Of a DNA stretch of 64,000 bases, positions 24,261-35,700 are shown piece by piece. The notes below the pieces were generated by a model, which saw only the letters and a list, made by a program, of their open reading frames with translations, was not told the origin of the DNA and made no database searches. The stretch is from positions 2,996,001 through 3,060,000 of the forward strand of contig JAGUCH010000006.1 of NCBI GenBank assembly GCA_019096065.1, written 5' to 3'. This DNA is from Paracyclopina nana. Taxonomy: Eukaryota; Arthropoda; Copepoda; Cyclopoida; Cyclopettidae. Position 1 is the stretch's first letter. Every line of letters begins with the position of its first letter. The translations under genes were made by a program, and so were the position numbers.

Positions 24261-25613
24261 GCGCACTTTTAGTTGTATATCTACGACCACCGAGCTTTTG
24301 TTGTAAAAAGGACTATTGACTTAAATTATATGTCTTCTTTATTATTGCAGTCTAGCGTACAATTTCAAATATTCACGAGAATTTGCTCAAAAAATTAAAA
24401 AAATCCGTCTGCCGCTTTTGGGCAAGAAATGAGCTTGGCTGAAAAGGCTAAGATAATTCATGTTAGTATTACATTTTTATGAATTAATATACGTTCAAGT
24501 AAATGCCTGAACTTGGTCATAAAGTTTGAATTGACTATTTAAAACAAGAAATGAAAAATGAATTGTCAGAATGTTGGGCTCTCCATAAATAGGTGGGAAT
24601 ATTACACATTTAATTCACGCAACCTATGCAGTTAATATTTCAAACGGTCCAGTATGGAAGGTTTTTTACCGTGAATGAAAACTGGGAATTCCTTCTCTTT
24701 GTCTCGTAAGTTTTGGTCATACTCGATTAAATATTTGTTGGAATTCACCATGAAAAGGTAGAGTAAGCCAAATGCTTTTGATGTATCTGCACAAATCCAG
24801 ACTATCTAGTTAATGTCTGATTTTTAGCACTTCTAGCTGATAATGATGTGGCCATAGAATTGAGTATTTGGGATAGAAATAGAATGCAATTCAGTGGCCA
24901 ATTTGGTTGACGTGAAACGTGTAGGTGTCATTTGGATAATAAGAACGCTTCACTTATTTCTTCACCAATTGAACATTAGCCACTTTTGATTGAATGATGC
25001 CCAAATTGCTCCCCAAAATTGGGCCTTCTCCAGTTACAATTAAGCTTGTCTGCAGAATGCATGAAATAAACTGGAAAACATGATCGAGAAAATAAATCAA
25101 AAGCGGCGCTTTTTTCTTAGTTCAACCAAGATGATGAGTTCAACAATCATTTATGTAATACAGAAAGGTCAAGAAATACAAGTGAAAGTCCAATTGCTTC
25201 ATTGAAACATGGCTAAGGCTAGCTTTCTAAGCATGATTCATTTCTGGCCTCGCTAGTCACTAAAGTATTCAAAGTTAAAAGTAAAACCCCTTGGGTACAT
25301 TAAAGAGGCAAACAGTTTGTCATAATAACAAGTAGCTTTAAACCGAGCATTTATTCGACATAATAATTATTATAGTATGATACTCATGACAAAAGTTGAT
25401 TGCAAAATTGAGTAAAATCATGATGTGTAAGATGAGTGATCACAGCCTCTTATATGAGTGTAGATAAGTACTTATAATATGTGAAGTACTATGCCACATG
25501 TTATAGTTAAAGTGGGTTTTTAACCTAACATCAACAGTCTCTGGATACTATAGCCTCTAGATAGGGATAATACTGCAAAAAGGGATATGTAGGGTGATGG
25601 TACATTTAGATTT
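24261..25613. other. Intergenic, between convergent genes
   Basis: This AT-rich stretch separates the stop of the FAXDC2-like gene (plus) from the stop of the TGF-beta ligand gene (minus). No other gene or clear repeat is seen. Confidence 0.5.
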
Positions 25614-27446
25614 TTACAGACACCCACACTCTGACACGATGACATTTTTCCAATGGGTGACCTTCAATTTAGATGGGTCATTGTCGTCCACGTGCAAAAT
25701 GTCTAAAGGCTCGAATTTGGTGCCCACGCAGCAAGGTCGTGGGATTTTCGCACTGTGGGGTAGATCACGATTTTTTGTCCTCAAATGCATCAAGCTTTGG
25801 AGCAGAGAGTGGTCATTAGCCGCATTGAACCTGGGTGGGCAGCGGCCTTTGCACAAAAATGCGTCAAAGCTGCGAGGCTGCTGAATGAACTCAAAGCCAG
25901 GAATGGAGGAAAGGTCGACCTTCATCGACTCCCTGCAGCAACGCGGCCTTTTCTTGTGTGGGCTATCCTCGCACTCGTGATTTGAGGCCTTGACGGCCAA
26001 ATGAGGTTCAAGACTGGATCTTCTGGTCATGGCCATCTGGTTGTCAGTGCTATGGATCTTCATGGCCAGATTGATGTCCTCGTTGGTGAATTGGAGGCCA
26101 ACCTGGTGGCATAGGTCACACTCGATCCTGATGCCATGGTTCGAATCCTCGTCAATCAGCCAAGTTTGCACCATTTCAGTTGCGTCGAATTCAATGACCT
26201 CGAGGTCGTGGAGGTCGGCCTCTTCAATGTGCAGGCTGAAAGTCTCCATGGCAATGGCGGCCTCTGGCCTCATTTCCGCCTCTTCCATCAGCTGGTACAT
26301 GGTGAAGGTCACGGTTGTAGGTGGTTGGCTGTATTTGGCCTGGGACTTGACCTTCAGCGCCAGGGTGGCTGTATTCACGATATGTAATGCGTTGGCCTTG
26401 TCCTTACGAGGCCCAAGAAGATCGTGATGTGAGAATTTCAGCACTACTGCATGAAGTCCCTTGGGATTAGCGAAAGCTCTGATGCCGCTGCGTCTGTGAC
26501 GCCCACTCTGGTCAGCATCTGTAAATATGCAATATATTAGGAAATTGTTAAATCATCATATCAACTTTGCAAGTAGGCCGTTTTTGAAGATATTTAGTTT
26601 TGCAGCTGCTGGAAAACAGCATTTAGGGGAAATATAATCAAATCTTCTAATATTCATTGGTTTCATGGGTATAATTAGCTTTTTTATAGAAGCTTTTAGA
26701 CATGCTTTGAAGTTTTCAGTACCTGAGGGCTTAATGGCAAATGCCTCTTCTACAATGGGCTGTTTTTTGTCTTCGTCTGGCTTTTTCATGGCTTTTCTCA
26801 GCTCCCTCAAAGTCTCAGTTTGCCTGACACTTTTCTGGTACACCTTGTACATCAGTCCATACTCCTCAACAGAGATGTTTGCCTATTAGGAAGAAAAGGA
26901 TATGTTATAGCACTATGTTGTATGTGACTAACTGCAACATGTAGTTAAATGTTGTACTATGCACAACTCTGTGGTGAAAAAGGAAAGCCATGCAATAAAC
27001 ATGTGACTCATTGCAATCTTGAGCATACAGGGTGAAGCGCCGAAAACGCAACCGCGCTACAGCCGATTCGGCCGGTTTATTTACTACTTCAGAGCAGCCC
27101 GCTGTGTGCAGTTTCGGAGCCTCATGCTGTACATTTGCAAAAAAGGTAGGAATTTTAATTTTTTTCAAGGCGTGAAAAAACTGGTTTTTCTCCAGGGAAA
27201 ACCCCCAGGAAAACAGCTGTGAAAACCAGTCAAGCCAGTATTCTAATCAGGGAATTCCCTGGGTTTTTTTCTCAAATATTATAAAAAATGCCTTACATGA
27301 GTGAGATCAGGCCTTTTAGTCAATCCCATATCAGCCAGCATTTTCTCCGCCATTTTGACCTCCGTTCTCTGGCTTTTGTTGGTGGACTCAGCAAAATTCA
27401 CTGCTGAGCCAATGATGAGGAAAACTAGGATAGATGGGTGATACAT
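25614..27446 (-). CDS. TGF-beta superfamily ligand (maverick/activin-like)
   Basis: Exons 27446-27297, 26882-26723 and 26518-25614 join in phase to 404 residues. Residues 1-19 are a signal peptide (MYHPSILVFLIIGSAVNFA). A propeptide of about 250 residues follows. The C-terminal 119 residues form a cystine-knot domain with nine cysteines: an extra N-terminal Cys, RCC, FLCKGRC, RPCC and ECGC. Nine cysteines place it with the TGF-beta, activin, myostatin and maverick branch rather than the seven-cysteine BMPs. GFEFIQQPRSFDAFLCKGRC is reminiscent of arthropod maverick. It would act as a secreted dimer signalling through receptor Ser/Thr kinases and Smads. The only basic site between propeptide and knot is MTRR/SS, which lacks the P4 Arg of a classical furin site. 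Confidence 0.93.
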
Positions 27447-29527
27447 GATGGTGCGTATCTTTCAGTGATTTGACAAACTTCTTTCAATTTTAATGCTGTT
27501 GTTGACAGCTCAGAAGCTCAGATGGTTCTGAGTCGTGTGACAGCCAGTCTACATTTACATATAGTAGTTTGACATATACGAGCAACAGTTGGCCTCATCA
27601 GCTGACGAGCTCTTAGTCATCAACTTTCAACCATTGGCTTAGACCCGGCATTCCCCACTTTGGAGCCAATCCACAGAGGGAAATTCTACTCCACACGGAT
27701 TTCGGAGCGGGAAACGCCGTTCGCAAATTTACGCGCGCAGGAATTTCAGAATGTACTAAAAACTGCGAGCGCAGGTTAAATGCACCACAGCATAATAAAA
27801 ATATGACCTTTTCTTTGCATAGATACTATTTTCAGATGCATTTTAGCGGTTGTTTTTAACAATACATTTCCATTTTTAAGTGTCCTTAGCATATATTAGG
27901 CCAATGTTGCTTCCTTTTTTGTGGTATTAATTTAAGATTTTTATAATTACTGCTTTTTTGCTGGAATCTAATTTTTTAAAGCTGTGGCTTAATTAAAATG
28001 CCTTGTACAAAAATGTAGCTTTTTTCCTCTACAGTACTTTTATTATGCAACTGTATGAATCATGCTCCTTTTTATCGATTGAGTTTAAAGAAAAGCATGC
28101 AATAAGACCCCCCAGTCAAAGTATTGTACTCCATTATTTTTCCTTGAAATTGTTGTAAAGGAAGATTGCCGTTTTTCAGCAGGTTTTTCATGTCTGAATA
28201 TTATATGGCATGTAACCTGGTATAAGCAGCCATATCACTTATGCTTGATTGACTTCAAACAATTAGACTTAGGGGATTTCCCAATGAAAACTAACAATGC
28301 ATGACTTATGAATTTTTGCTCCTGCAATTCCAAATGTTGTCAGAAGAGTAGTAAAGTACGTTGCTGCTGAGGATAGGCACTTTGAAAAGTTGTTCCATGG
28401 TCCATAAAACAGGTCCATTTTACTGTCCACTTACGTCTGCCTATATAGATGTAAAATCTCGCTATTTTGCATAGCACCAAGTGGGAATTCATTAAATTGG
28501 TGTACATCTGAAAATACCGGTTATGGTCAACGTAGAATAAAAAGAATATGAGGGATGGAGTCGTTTTTACCAACTCCTGGACACAAAGGAAATCGAACGT
28601 ACCTTATAATATATCTCATGAGGAAATCTCTGTTTCACTTGCTAAGTAAAGTGTACAACATTGATTTAGATTTGCAGGGAAAGCAGAGCAAAACCAATAA
28701 TGAAATTAATAATAGCAAGGTCATCATGCAACTTTGCAACATGGAAATAATTAGTTCTAATAATTATAGCCCATATTAGTATTTCTCACAGATGTGGAGG
28801 CTGCAAATATCTCTAATTCGCCTCATAATAGTAATTGCTAATAATACAGTCCAACGCAGGAAAATAGAATTTCGGCAAAATGCTCCAAATATGCTTTATT
28901 TTTGTGGCTTGACGTACCTGAACCTTTTTAAATATTTCGAAATTTTGCTAATGCCGGTTTTAATTAAACTGCCCTCTAATATAGATCAGCCCAGTACGGC
29001 CAAAACAGCCAGCACGGCTCGGCGGGTGCACGGGTCGAATCACCCGAAAATCATAGCAGAAATGATTGAATACAAAATTAAAAGCAATATTGAGGGCATT
29101 TTGAATGACCCCTACTTGAAATATAAATTGACCCACCATTCAAACTAATGGAGCTTTTTTATTTGAAACAATCTATGAAGCAAATTATTGCTTTAAAAGC
29201 ATCCAAGAAATTGCCTCCCGCCGTCAAATGAGTAAATATTTCATGCATTACCACCCTCACTTTTGGCCGCAAAGTTTATATATATACCACGCTCATATGA
29301 CGTCAATTTGTGGCCAAGAATCATGCTTAAAATATGTGACCTGACCCCCTTTTTTGTGTGATTTCCCGACAATTTGGCATATATGTCAGCTGTGCGTAAC
29401 GCATTGCGGTGGAGCTCGCGGTGGAATCCCTTTTAGCATTTCGGTAAAACCTGAACGTGTAAAATGGCCACATGCATTTACTTTATGGAAATCATCGGCA
29501 TTGCCTTTGGTGGTGAAGCGAGCCTTA
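27447..29527. other. Intergenic stretch upstream of the TGF-beta ligand gene
   Basis: CpG-rich sequence at 27680-27770 (CACACGGATTTCGGAGCGGG, TTTACGCGCGCAGG) may be promoter. A possible exon at 28988-29148 follows a 3' splice site (CCTCTAATATAG), encodes a Lys-rich helix-like segment and ends in TAA. No partner exon or family was found, so it is not called. Confidence 0.35.
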
Positions 29528-29923
29528 AGGGCGTTCCCATATTGACCTGTTAGGCAAGTTAAGTTAGGAAAAAAGTTCAGTTCAGTTCAGTTCAGTTCCC
29601 AGATATTTATGTAGGAAGAACTTAACTTAGCTTAATTTTATGTAGAAGTAGCTTGCTTGCTAAGCTAAGTTAAGTTGCTGAACTGAACTTAGCTACAAAA
29701 AGTGTTCCCATATGCGTAGTAGCTGAAGCTTGCTTAATTGAGAAAAGTTAACTTTGCTTAATCAGCTGCTGATGAACAACGCGTTGGCGTGTCAGCTCAG
29801 TGGTCAACTGAACAGTGCTAAAACGAACCGAACTTGGCTAGAACAAGCTGAACTTAACTGATCAAGTAAGGTTGCTGTTCTAGCAACGTAACTTGACTAA
29901 AAATGCGAATATGGGATCGACCT
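29528..29923. mobile_element. MITE-like DNA element, family A copy 1 (396 bp)
   Basis: The ends are inverted repeats beginning AGGGCGTTCCCATATTGACC and AGGTCGATCCCATATTCGCA. TTA lies directly outside each end (29525-29527 and 29924-29926), a 3-bp target duplication. The interior is rich in AAGTTAAGTT and GAACTGAACT words and contains a short (GTTCA)n run at 29575-29598. No coding sequence is present. A copy in inverse orientation lies at 63553-63947. A 3-bp TTA duplication suggests a PIF/Harbinger-like helper. Confidence 0.85.
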
Positions 29924-31200
29924 TTAGATTTTCTTGCTCTCATCAGCTCAAGCCATTTTTCGATGCATCAACAAAATTGCAAGGCATTTTCTGCCATTCA
30001 CTAGTTACATTTAAAAACAGGAAAAAACCCCTTAGAAGCGTGCTACTGTGCACTGGGTCAAAGGTTGCGTGAGTAGAAAACCGGAGGAAATTGCGCTTCC
30101 ACCCTTTTATTCTTGCGTTTTCTAGGACACCCCGATATTGCATATATTGAGAGAGCATTGTAGCAGAGCTTGCGTTCACAGTTGGTTGTTGGTTTGTTTT
30201 TCGCGCCTTGGCAACAACCTAACAACCAAAGTGTTTATAAGGCTGCGTGCTGGCTTCAGCTCATTGAGCAGAGAATATGATCTATTTTCAAAATCCAACT
30301 TTTTAAAAGAATCATATTAGCCCGGTTCCAACACAGGATATCAGCATAGTGCAGTACGGTAAACCAGTTATGTCAGGTTGAGCTGAGCGCGCGAGCTAGC
30401 TGTGACCTGACTATGCTGTGATTATCTCGATTGTACTTTAGGTTATTTACTTTTTTTAGCTGATTCCATTTTTTTGCATGATGAAACGAAACTCTTGATT
30501 AATGTACACGTGCTTTGCCTGAAATTGACCTCGTGTAGGAAACTTGGCTTATGCTGACATCATCACTTTAACCACGCTAGAATTTGGTACATGCATTATA
30601 GAACGTTTTTAAAGTCTACAAGTATTATAATCCTACATTTCAAAAGCTACATTTCATAGGTTGCAATCAGCAGGAAAATCGATCTAGATTGTGCGTCCCG
30701 ATTCACCTCAACTAGAGCAACATTATTCTAGAAAGAAAGCTCTAACCATCAAAGTCCAGAGAGCAGAATACCTGTGTTTACTGCTAAATACAGCAGTATA
30801 TCTGTTTTAAGTTATCTTCCCAAATGACATTTGCCAAGGTAAGCAAATCATCCCATTTCCTCACGTTATAACGGCATGTTGTTTTTAAAAGTATATTACT
30901 AATTCAGTTAGAATCTTATTCAGAGTAAAAATGTATTCATCTGTGTGCTTAACATATAAACGGGTTGTTTGTAGCCAAGACACACATTTTTCAGATTATC
31001 AGTACACTTGAAATACATTTGACCATGTATTATTGAATTTTGTGTGGAAACACTGATAAGATTTGGCTCAATATTCCATGCCTCAGTGTTTATTGGTGAC
31101 GTTCGCCAAAAGCTGTCAGATTGTAATTTGCAGCCGAAAAATACGACGAGCTTTTTCTCATATTGTTACCATGATGATTAAGTAATATTTGCTTACTTTG
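29924..31200. other. Intergenic stretch upstream of the cystin-like gene
   Basis: No gene is seen. The 3' splice site at its right end suggests that the cystin-like gene has an upstream leader, cis or trans. Confidence 0.4.
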
Positions 31201-31249
31201 CAGCCAGATTGTGATCGCTCTCCATGTGCATATAATTGAATGTCCAAGC

Positions 31250-32479
31250 ATGGGAAGTGGTGCAAGTAAAAAGGCCAAAAATGAGGCAGAAAGCCTTGAA
31301 GAGGACGAGGAGGAGGACTACGACTCATTTAGCAAGAAAAGGTCACAAGCTCTGAATAAAGGCCAACCAAGGCTAGAACAAGCTGGACTTTTACCCAAAC
31401 TGGAAAGTGTACAAGCTCACTCTAGCATTAAAAAAAGAACCTCCATCATTGGCCTTGCTGACTCTGATAATGATGAAGAGAGTGAAGATGTGACCACAAA
31501 GGCCACCAAGAAGGCCGCAGTCCTTGCTACCAAGGGGAAATCCAAGGCTGGTGTAGATGATGAAAAACAGCTGAGGAATGAAATTTTGGAGCTTGAGAAA
31601 ACATTCGAAAGCCTGGAAATGGAAAGTGGCCAGAAAGTTGCAAACAGGCCAGTAGGCGGATTATTCAGGTCATCTACCATTGAAAAGGCTCCAGTGCAGC
31701 CTCTGTCTTATAGCCACAATAGCAGGCCTTCACGAGCGCCATTAAGGCCTCAGCAGTCATTTAATGCCACAGTGTCAAGGCCTCTAAGATTCAGTTGGGA
31801 AGAAACGATGGCACCTCCAGTAGTTGATAAGGATTCAGATGAGTGGAATTACAAACAAGTGAGTACATTCAGCCTCCAGAATAAACATCAGCTGATTTCA
31901 GCTGTTTTTACTGACCAACACTAATGCCGTTCAACCAGAGCTGCCCAAGCGTCAGCTGATTAGCTATTTATTTTGACACCACTTTACAAAAGCAGTTCAT
32001 GAAAATCGAGCTACATGCAAAGTTTCAAAATGGAGAATAAATGGCTCAAAAGTTAGAAGACTATTTTTGGTAGCAATCACGTAATTAAATTGCTCATTTT
32101 GGGCTCGATTTAGAATTCGATTTAAATGTTTTAAAAGCAATCTTCTGGAATTCTTGATGACCTAGCTGATATACAAATATAAGTCGAGTTGTTGCGTAAT
32201 ATCAAGTGCGCGTGTATTCCATAAAACGCTCTTTGCTTTGTATTGCAGACTGTGATAGATGGATTTGATCCTGCCAAATTCAAACAGGCGAATAAGCAAG
32301 GGAATTTCGACAGTGGGATCCATATCGAGCGTCAGTTTGGCAGTGCTGGCTCGATTCCCCGAGGTGGGGGAATTGCTACTGCAAAAATGACTACCATTGA
32401 AATGCCAGGGGTGCCTTCATATGACAGAACAGAAAAGCAACTCATAGCCAGCCTTGAGCAAGAGCTGGGAGTGCTATAA
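31250..32479 (+). CDS. Cystin-like N-myristoylated ciliary protein (probable)
   Basis: Exons 31250-31858 and 32249-32479 join in phase 0 to 279 residues. The second Met of the open frame is chosen because MGSGASKK is a strong N-myristoylation signal followed by basic residues. The C terminus SYDRTEKQLIASLEQEL matches the C terminus of cystin-1 (SYD..E..L.ASIE.E). Cystin-1 also starts MGSGSS and is a lipid-anchored protein of the ciliary membrane. The middle is acidic, then Lys/Ala-rich, with a possible coiled coil (LRNEILELEKTFESLEMES), and is otherwise disordered. It converges with CFAP251, another ciliary gene. AATAAA lies at 32605. It is longer than mammalian cystin, and the assignment rests on the two termini. 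Confidence 0.6.
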
Positions 32480-32604
32480 GCTAAAATAATCTTCCAAACA
32501 ATGTACTATAAAATTATAGGCCAAAACATAGACAAAACTAAGCTGACCGATGAAAAAAAGCAATAGACTTACCCGAAGTAAACAAAACACACACAAAGCT
32601 GATT

Positions 32605-32610
32605 AATAAA
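32605..32610 (+). terminator. Poly(A) signal of the cystin-like gene
   Basis: AATAAA lies 125 nt after the stop at 32479. Confidence 0.45.
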
Positions 32611-32777
32611 GATTTACTGGAGACTTCAATCATAAATTGCCATAATTGGGTGTGGAAAATAACTGACATTAGGATTTCGCTACTTTTAATAACATATAAA
32701 GATTTTGAAAGTCGACAATTCGCACAAAATCAAATGAGAGGATTTTTAGTAAAAAAAGCAGAAAATGGAATGCCTTT

Positions 32778-32783
32778 TTTATT
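32778..32783 (-). terminator. Poly(A) signal of CFAP251
   Basis: AATAAA on the minus strand begins 3 nt after the stop codon, so the 3' UTR must be very short. Confidence 0.6.
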
Positions 32784-32786
32784 GGC

Positions 32787-35700
32787 TCATCGCCCAAAAT
32801 GGCTTTGCAATATTGTGCACAAGTCTTTGATTTCAACGGAATCACTGATGCCGTCCAGGGTTCCAAATCGAATTTGATTTGTGATGTAACTGAGTTGCCT
32901 TGGAGTTGGAAAAAATCCCAAGCCATTGATGCAAAGTGCCAAATCTTCCACATGAATGCTCTCCTTGGAAGTCTTGGAAAAAGAAGGATTCTTGCTCAGG
33001 ATTTGAGCGATTCTTTGCAATCCTGGTTGCCAATTTTGAATGCACAGTGACTTGTAAGCATGAAGGTACCTTAGTCAAATGAATGTAATTTTATAGCCTG
33101 ATTCAGAGAAAAACTAAACAGTCCTCGTAAAATGTTTGTAAGTATCTGTGGGATCCGTCGATTTTTTGAATAAGTACAAATTGACCTACTTGAAAATCTC
33201 CACCTTCGTAAGTGCTTTGATTGTTGATGATTCGATAATTCCCTCAGAGGAGTCAAATCCAATAAAATAGGAACATTGACGCTGATCTAAGCTACTTGAC
33301 ATCGATATTGATTTTAAGGCCCCTGGATGCTACATACAATGAAGAAAAATGGGCATCATTTATTTTGCTAAATAATTCTTAGTATTACTTTCGACATTTC
33401 TCTGTTTATGCTTTTTTACATGCACATTGTTTTGCTCAAAATGCAGTGCAATTTTGTTAACTTTTTGTGCCTCTAGATAGGAAAATGAATTTAGTAGGAA
33501 ATATTTGAGTTGGAAAAAATACTCGAATTGCAGCTAGCTGCAAATATTTCCGCAATAATCAGTCATGCAAACCAGAGTTTATTTATGCAAGCCATTTTTT
33601 GCTTTTTTAGCAAAGTTTTATTAGGGTTTTTCTACGAATCAACCGGAATACCATGTCATATAGTAATTGTATCGATCCTTTTTTCACGCAAAAATGAGCA
33701 AAGAACATTTGCAAAAATTCCCAAATGGTGACTTATAGCATGCAAAAAAAGTTTTACAAGACCCAAATACTTTGCCAAGTACATTCTTGTTTTTTTATGC
33801 AGGCCAATTAGCTGAATCCTGAGAGCTCTCAGTTTGTCACATCTTGTTTGCCAGATTGAAATCAAATATTGATCATAGTGGTGCTGTGGGCTGCTATACT
33901 AGTACGCCTGCACTAGCTTACATACGTGTATTCATTGGAAATACTTCTAATTGATATTTTTTAGCACTCTTAGCAAATATCAATTTACCTTCATCCTGCT
34001 TTGATGAGAAATTGGCACCAAAGTTGGCCAGTTTAGCGAGAACATCAATAAGTCTTGGTCAGTGCCAATAAAAACATCCGATTTGCGAGCTCCAAAATTG
34101 TACATATACTAAAATATATATTTTGTAATATCCATGTCAGTTTCCGTGGTGTAGCGGTTATCACGTCTGCCTAACACGCAGAAGGTCCCCGGTTCGATCC
34201 CGGGCGGAAACATTTTTTCCCAATTTTCTTACCTTTGGAACTCCATAAAAGGTGACGATTTTTCTGACTAAAAGTGTGTCAGGGTTGAGGATAGTCAATT
34301 GGTTTTCTGAGGCCACAGCTATAAGATCTCCAATTTTGGACATAAATAATGGATCAAAGTCAAGGCTACATTTGTTGGCCTTGAAGGCTGCCCTGACGGG
34401 AATTTGACAAACTTTTCGATCCAGTCCAATAGTAAATAAATGATTGTCTCCATCAAATAACAAACCAGTGACTTTCTTCGCATGGACTCTCCATCTGGCT
34501 GATAAAAGCCACATATTATCATCTTCAGCGTTTAAAAGGCCAATAATGTGGTCATCGTCAGCAAAGGCCAGCATATTCTCAGATTCATTAAAGGCCAGTA
34601 GAATGATGGCCTTATTTGAGCATTTTAAAGGATGTCTTGTGGTGTCTTCCACCGAATCGGTTGGCCAGCAAAAAATTGCACCATTCGAGGTGCCAAGGCC
34701 AAGGTAATGACACTTGGAATATTTGAGGGTGCAAATTTGCGTTTCCTCGTGGCCTTGAAGGCTGATTTGGTCGAGAAGGTCGCATGTTTTGGCCTCAAAA
34801 TGAAGCAGCTTTCCTGAACTGCTACCAGCCGTCACAATTGTTCTAAAATGAAGGCAACTAAATAGAATCATGTTACTTTCATGCATACGCATTTACGAGC
34901 CATTTTAAGCTAATCATAGTTATACTTAGCCTCAATCAGATTCTTTGAAATGAGGCTTAAAACAGAAAGCTCAGTAACACAAACAGTTGTTAAGATTATG
35001 TCATGCTTACCCAGTGGGATCAATTTCACAGCAAATAATGCCTTGATAAATGCTTCCGTCAAAAATGATGCTCGCCACGTGGGTATTATGGTCAAGTTGA
35101 ATGACTCGTGATTTCATATCGGACAAAATGATTGCTTCTGGTGTTCCTTCTGAGAGAATCGCCAATTAGCTCGTTGAAAAGCCAATTAATGCTAATTTCT
35201 ATATTTGCTCAAAACTTCACAACTAGGAGGATTTTTTTCCTATGTTTCCATGCCAAATAGATACAATAGTTACCTATAGCTGAAATTATTCTATTTGATG
35301 ATGCTTTAAGCTGGTGCACCAAAGCCAGAGAATAGGTATCATAGACCAAAATTGTACCTCTGTCATCTGTCAGCGTTATTCGTCTGAAAATATGAATAAA
35401 TATTTTTGGGCTCAATAAGATTATGATGGTCATTTCACTTGGCAGTTCCTTGAAGGATTTTGGTCAAGCTAAGCCCCTTGACGCATGTGGACCTCAGTCT
35501 TTGGCATCTGGCCTTTGCATTGAATGCATAGAGAACGACAAGATCTAGAAAGCATAAAATATTGGGAATTTTCTTTTTTCTTATACAACGACCACGTATG
35601 ACCAATTCGTAATCTTGCTTACTTGAAGATATGACGAGTAGCAAATGTAATTCTGGTAGCATTAGAGCATCCAAAATCCCATCATTTCTTCCTACATTTT

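Noticed and set aside
28792-29148. Open frame of 118 codons with a Lys-rich end
   Set aside because: The last third follows a possible acceptor, but no compatible upstream exon or family was found, so it is only mentioned in the intergenic entry.
34142-34233. Minus-strand extension of CFAP251 exon 8 reading SARDRTGDLLRVRQT
   Set aside because: This is the antisense of the tRNA-Val gene, read through after the true splice donor at 34233. The same peptide appears opposite the tRNA at 5730-5781. It is a tRNA artefact, not protein.
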